Assembly (NCBI GenBank): GCA_964017235.1
Contig: OZ024929.1
Location: 163,045,609-163,109,608, forward strand
Origin: Sabellastarte sp. h YS-2021
Taxonomy: Eukaryota; Annelida; Polychaeta; Sabellida; Sabellidae
Reading direction: 5' to 3'
DNA: 64,000 nt
In this document: one piece after another, positions 60,576-64,000 of the stretch
Position numbering within the stretch: position 1 is the stretch's first letter
How the letters are laid out: every line of letters starts with the position of its first letter
The notes under the pieces: generated by a model
The model's input: the letters and a program-made list of their open reading frames with translations, nothing else
The model's database searches: none
What the model was told of the DNA's origin: nothing
Translations under genes and position numbers: made by a program

Positions 60576-63044
60576 CCTTTGAGATTAGAGCTGCTAAAAC
60601 ATAAAATATATGTGAATTTTGAAATAATTTCACAACCAAATATATCATAGATATAGAGAAATTAACTTACTAACAAAAAGTGTTCCTTGAGGTAAAACAC
60701 ACAAATTAAAAAAGGATAAGGTAAGAACTCAGAAGGATGAATCAAACTTATCCAGCTATACCACAATTTATTATTATTACTATTAGTATTTTATTTTTTT
60801 TTAAAAGGTCACCACTTTCGGAGAAGGTACACATACATTTTCCCATATTCAATATGTTTTTGTTCCAAAATAAGACTACATTCCCCCTTCAGAAATCAAG
60901 CTTGGATTTACTGTTGAAAAAGTGTACATCAATTTTAGGAACAATTTTCAACCCTACTTCACCAAAAATTCCTGTCTAAAACATAACTACTTTTTAATGT
61001 TGGAAACCTAAACAAGATTAGTGTTGAATATTGCTGTGAAACATGACTACTTTTTCTTGTCAGATTAGTGTTTTGTCAGGATCAATTTGTCAGGATTAAT
61101 TTTCAACACTAAATTACCAGCACTTAATGTCTAAATACGACTACATTTCATATCAGAAAACTAACTTAGATTTAGTGTTTAAAAATGTACATCACCATCA
61201 GGATCAATTTTTAAGACAAACTCAATGTGTTTTCAAAGGTCTGTGCCTGCTGGGTTATCAATATGGTAAAGGCTGAAATAAGTTAGCATGCAATTATTAG
61301 ATGAAGTTGAATACAACATGTATTAGCAAACTTTGCACAACATGAACACACAAACATCAAAAATTAATATATCCTTGCAAAGTTTAGTGTTAACAAACAG
61401 AAAAAATTATATCTTAGAACAATCAAATCTTACTGGGTAGTAGAGTGTTGTGTTGGCAATATCACAAAAACCAAGGAGACGAGGGTGTATGAATATAGGT
61501 CCAAAACTTCATTCTGTGCACCACAAACTTTATTACAATGATTAAATGAGCCTATATACATGAAAATTGGCTACAACTTGAAACTGCCTACCAGAAGAAA
61601 ATATAGGGGTTTTCCCAGAGAACTTATCAAGATGAAGGAATACCACTGAATAAACATATTAACCCTCAAATAGACCTACAACCCAATGATAAGTATTAAA
61701 TAAGATGACTATCACATGCTCACAGCTATGTACTAGGTATAATTACTCTGAAAGGTGTCCCAAATAAATAACTTTGATCTGCAACTAACAAGGAAAGTTG
61801 TTTCGTTGAGGAACAAATGTTCTCATAAATACTAACCTTGATTGACAAATCCCTTGAAAAGAACATACGAAAACCATAGAAATATAAAATCTTCATTGCC
61901 AGAAATTGTTGAGGTTAGCATTCAAAAAGACATCCAGAAAGGGTTACAAGCCCATGAAAAGAACTTGAAAATTATGCATCCATAAAACTATGAGAAAATC
62001 TGTTAAAAGTCAAGCAGAAATACTAGAAATAGATAAACATCTGAAGAGAAAATGGAAAATCTGGAAAGTTATACATTTAGGAATAATATAAAATACTAGG
62101 CGTGAAACAACGCAATGATAAAAAAGATGTAAATACACAGTTATTTCACTACTTGATAAGGGAACACGCAATCAAAAAATGACATTGTTGCTTTCCATAC
62201 AAAAATGTTACCTTTTGGCACACACATCCCTACAAATTTGATTTAAATGTATTAAATTTAACTGGATTGAACAATTTTACACATACTTTTTATATGTGTC
62301 ATTTCAGGAACAAGCAGTAGATAGAGAATATTCCCAAGGTTTCTGATCTATAGTGACATAAAAAGGCTGGGATAAAAAATTACAGATTTTAAAAAGGAAG
62401 TGTAGGAAAAAAAAGGCATGAAGTGTGATGAAAACAGGTCTCCTTGCTAAGTTTTATATGAAGTCCACACTGAAAAAAACATTAAGATGATTTTCACCAA
62501 ACATATCATTATTTTGTTAATATTGTGTTTTATGACATATTCTTTAAAAGTTAAAAAAACACAAGTGTCTCTTATAACAAGTTCAAATGTACAAGTAAGT
62601 AACAATGGAAATAACAGAAAGATTTTGTTTTTATATTAAGGTTTTAATACAAATGCATGTTATCACAAGATAACAGGGAAAACTTTTAAAACTAAAAAAA
62701 TAGCAGGAAAGCAAGGGGAATAGGAAAAGTGCAGTAGGGATGTTTAAATAAAGGAGGGAATTTATTTTATTCTTTGTTCATTTAGTGATTTAGATTTCAA
62801 TTCCCATCGAATAAGTGGGGGCAAGTTATACTTTGCCACTATGGCCTGCTCATAAATACTACATCAATGTAGCAATATCTAAAAGCAATAATAAGTAAAA
62901 GCAAATATTTTAATCGTATGACCTCATGGTCAAAGTCAAAGTTGACTTGTCCCATACCCAATGAATATAATGAGAAAAAAAACATTTTATACTACTAACC
63001 TAAAGTCAATATTATGAAGAAAATGCTGATATTGTTACAGTGCT
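60576..63044. other. AT-rich sequence, no gene recognised
   Basis: No ORF with recognisable features. A degenerate pair about 257 bp apart (GACTACATTCCCCCTTCAGA at 60872 and GACTACATTTCATATCAGAA at 61129) is the only repeat structure noticed. Confidence 0.5.
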
Positions 63045-63280
63045 GGGGCCATATTCATGAAAGGTCTCAATCTTAGTCTTATCTTACACTTAAATCATTC
63101 TGAACTCTAAGATTTTTGTCCAGGCTAAAAATTGTAATAAATAGGTATTCGAAAAGAAAGTCTTATCTAGGACAAATGTCATAAACTTAAGACCAAATTA
63201 GGACTGATTTTATATATAACCACAGTGGTTTCTATGGCATGTGACTTCTTTTCGTACACCAAATGTAGTTACACAGTAAA
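63045..63280. mobile_element. Partial copy of the GGGCCCGTATTCAC MITE
   Basis: Begins GGGGCCATATTCATGAAAGG and carries CCACAGTGGTTTCTATGGCA, CATGTGAC as in 660-690 of the intact MITE. The right end is not found. 63281-64000 shows nothing I recognise. Confidence 0.6.
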
Positions 63281-64000
63281 AACGCTGTTGGTGGTATGCT
63301 AGGCATAACATTTTGGGATGACAAAAACAACAATATAATTGGATATCAGTTTGACAAAATACTTGAATTTATCCATTTTCATCACTAGTACATTTTTCAA
63401 TCAAATAATAGAATTTTAAGAGAAAGCATTTAAATTAAGATTGACACTTCAAAAGGAAAATCAAATTCCAGTGCTAAAATAAAAATTCAAGCACTGAAAT
63501 GTGGTTTCCAAATTTTGTGCAAAAAATGTTTTACAAGAGAAAAAGCAAGCAGTAAAAAGGAAGGTATCCACATTGGTCATATTAAGTATTATTTTGCTGT
63601 TTAGGAAAACAATGAACAAATATCCAAATGTATTATAGAGTTGTAATTTTTTTATATATAAACATTGAAAGACACATCCACATTACTCTCAAAACTATTT
63701 TAAAAGATATGTTGTATATGATATTTTACAGAATAAATAAACATTGAAAATATTGTTTTGGCAACTACTTTACATACTGTTGAAATCTTCAGTGTTTATT
63801 TCACATAAACACATAAACACTGACATATATTGTCCTTCATTGAGGTCGGTTAATATTATTGGTTTATGCCACGGGATGGATGTAAACATAAGTGGGCTGT
63901 TGGTTTGACCCTGTAGGTGCCACTTTGTTAAAAATCAATAAACAAAAACTGTACTGAGGTAATCATGTCGTAACAGTGTTTAACTGTGCCAAGGTCAGTA

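Overview
This is eukaryotic, AT-rich, repeat-dominated DNA, most likely from a marine invertebrate and best matching a bivalve mollusc. That guess rests on the tandem-array elements ending in ACGG-type microsatellites and hairpins (the style of oyster pearl / Helitron-associated elements), a tRNA-derived SINE and a Tx1/L1-clade LINE. It is an inference from repeat style, not a species call.

Host gene. I see one host protein gene, on the minus strand: an AK3-type adenylate kinase (mitochondrial GTP:AMP phosphotransferase family). It is split into five exons over 51 kb: 53180-53036, 17684-17565, 16774-16602, 12574-12456 and 2070-1956. The joined exons give an uninterrupted 223-codon reading frame with GT/AG at every intron and matching phases (1, 1, 0, 2). 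Intron 1 alone is 35.4 kb.

Repeats. The introns are filled by nested elements that share one plan: a short 5' end, a tandem array, a conserved non-coding tail, a CG-containing short tandem repeat, and a 3' hairpin whose outer arm is the inverse of a motif near the 5' end. I name families by hairpin: A (TATCTCCC), B (TGTCCACC), C (AGCGTCCC), D (ATATCCCC), E (TTAGCTTAC), F (TACCCC), and G (a C-like family with another array). Layout: B 2101-5881; A 6208-8192; C 8191-11288, split by B 8967-10930; F 11290-15385; C 17765-25077, split by A 18178-24238; a duplicated C tail to 25978; C, A and D stacked at 26082-30255; degraded A 31150-32167; G 33082-34240, split by a hAT element; A 34280-36617; a Mutator-like pseudogene around 37.0-37.7 kb; F 38930-39915; G 40173-42035; A 42861-46766; E 46770-49266; A 49373-49976.

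Right side. A foldback-like region (50.2-52.8 kb) precedes AK3 exon 1. Beyond it are a 107-bp minisatellite, a 5'-truncated LINE with a nearly complete ORF2 and 14-bp target-site duplications (54760-58542), and a repeated/inverted AT-rich unit (58.6-60.6 kb). About 60.6-64 kb is nearly featureless except for a MITE relic. The many 60-110 codon ORFs inside the arrays occur on both strands and are repeat artefacts. I recognise no other host gene.
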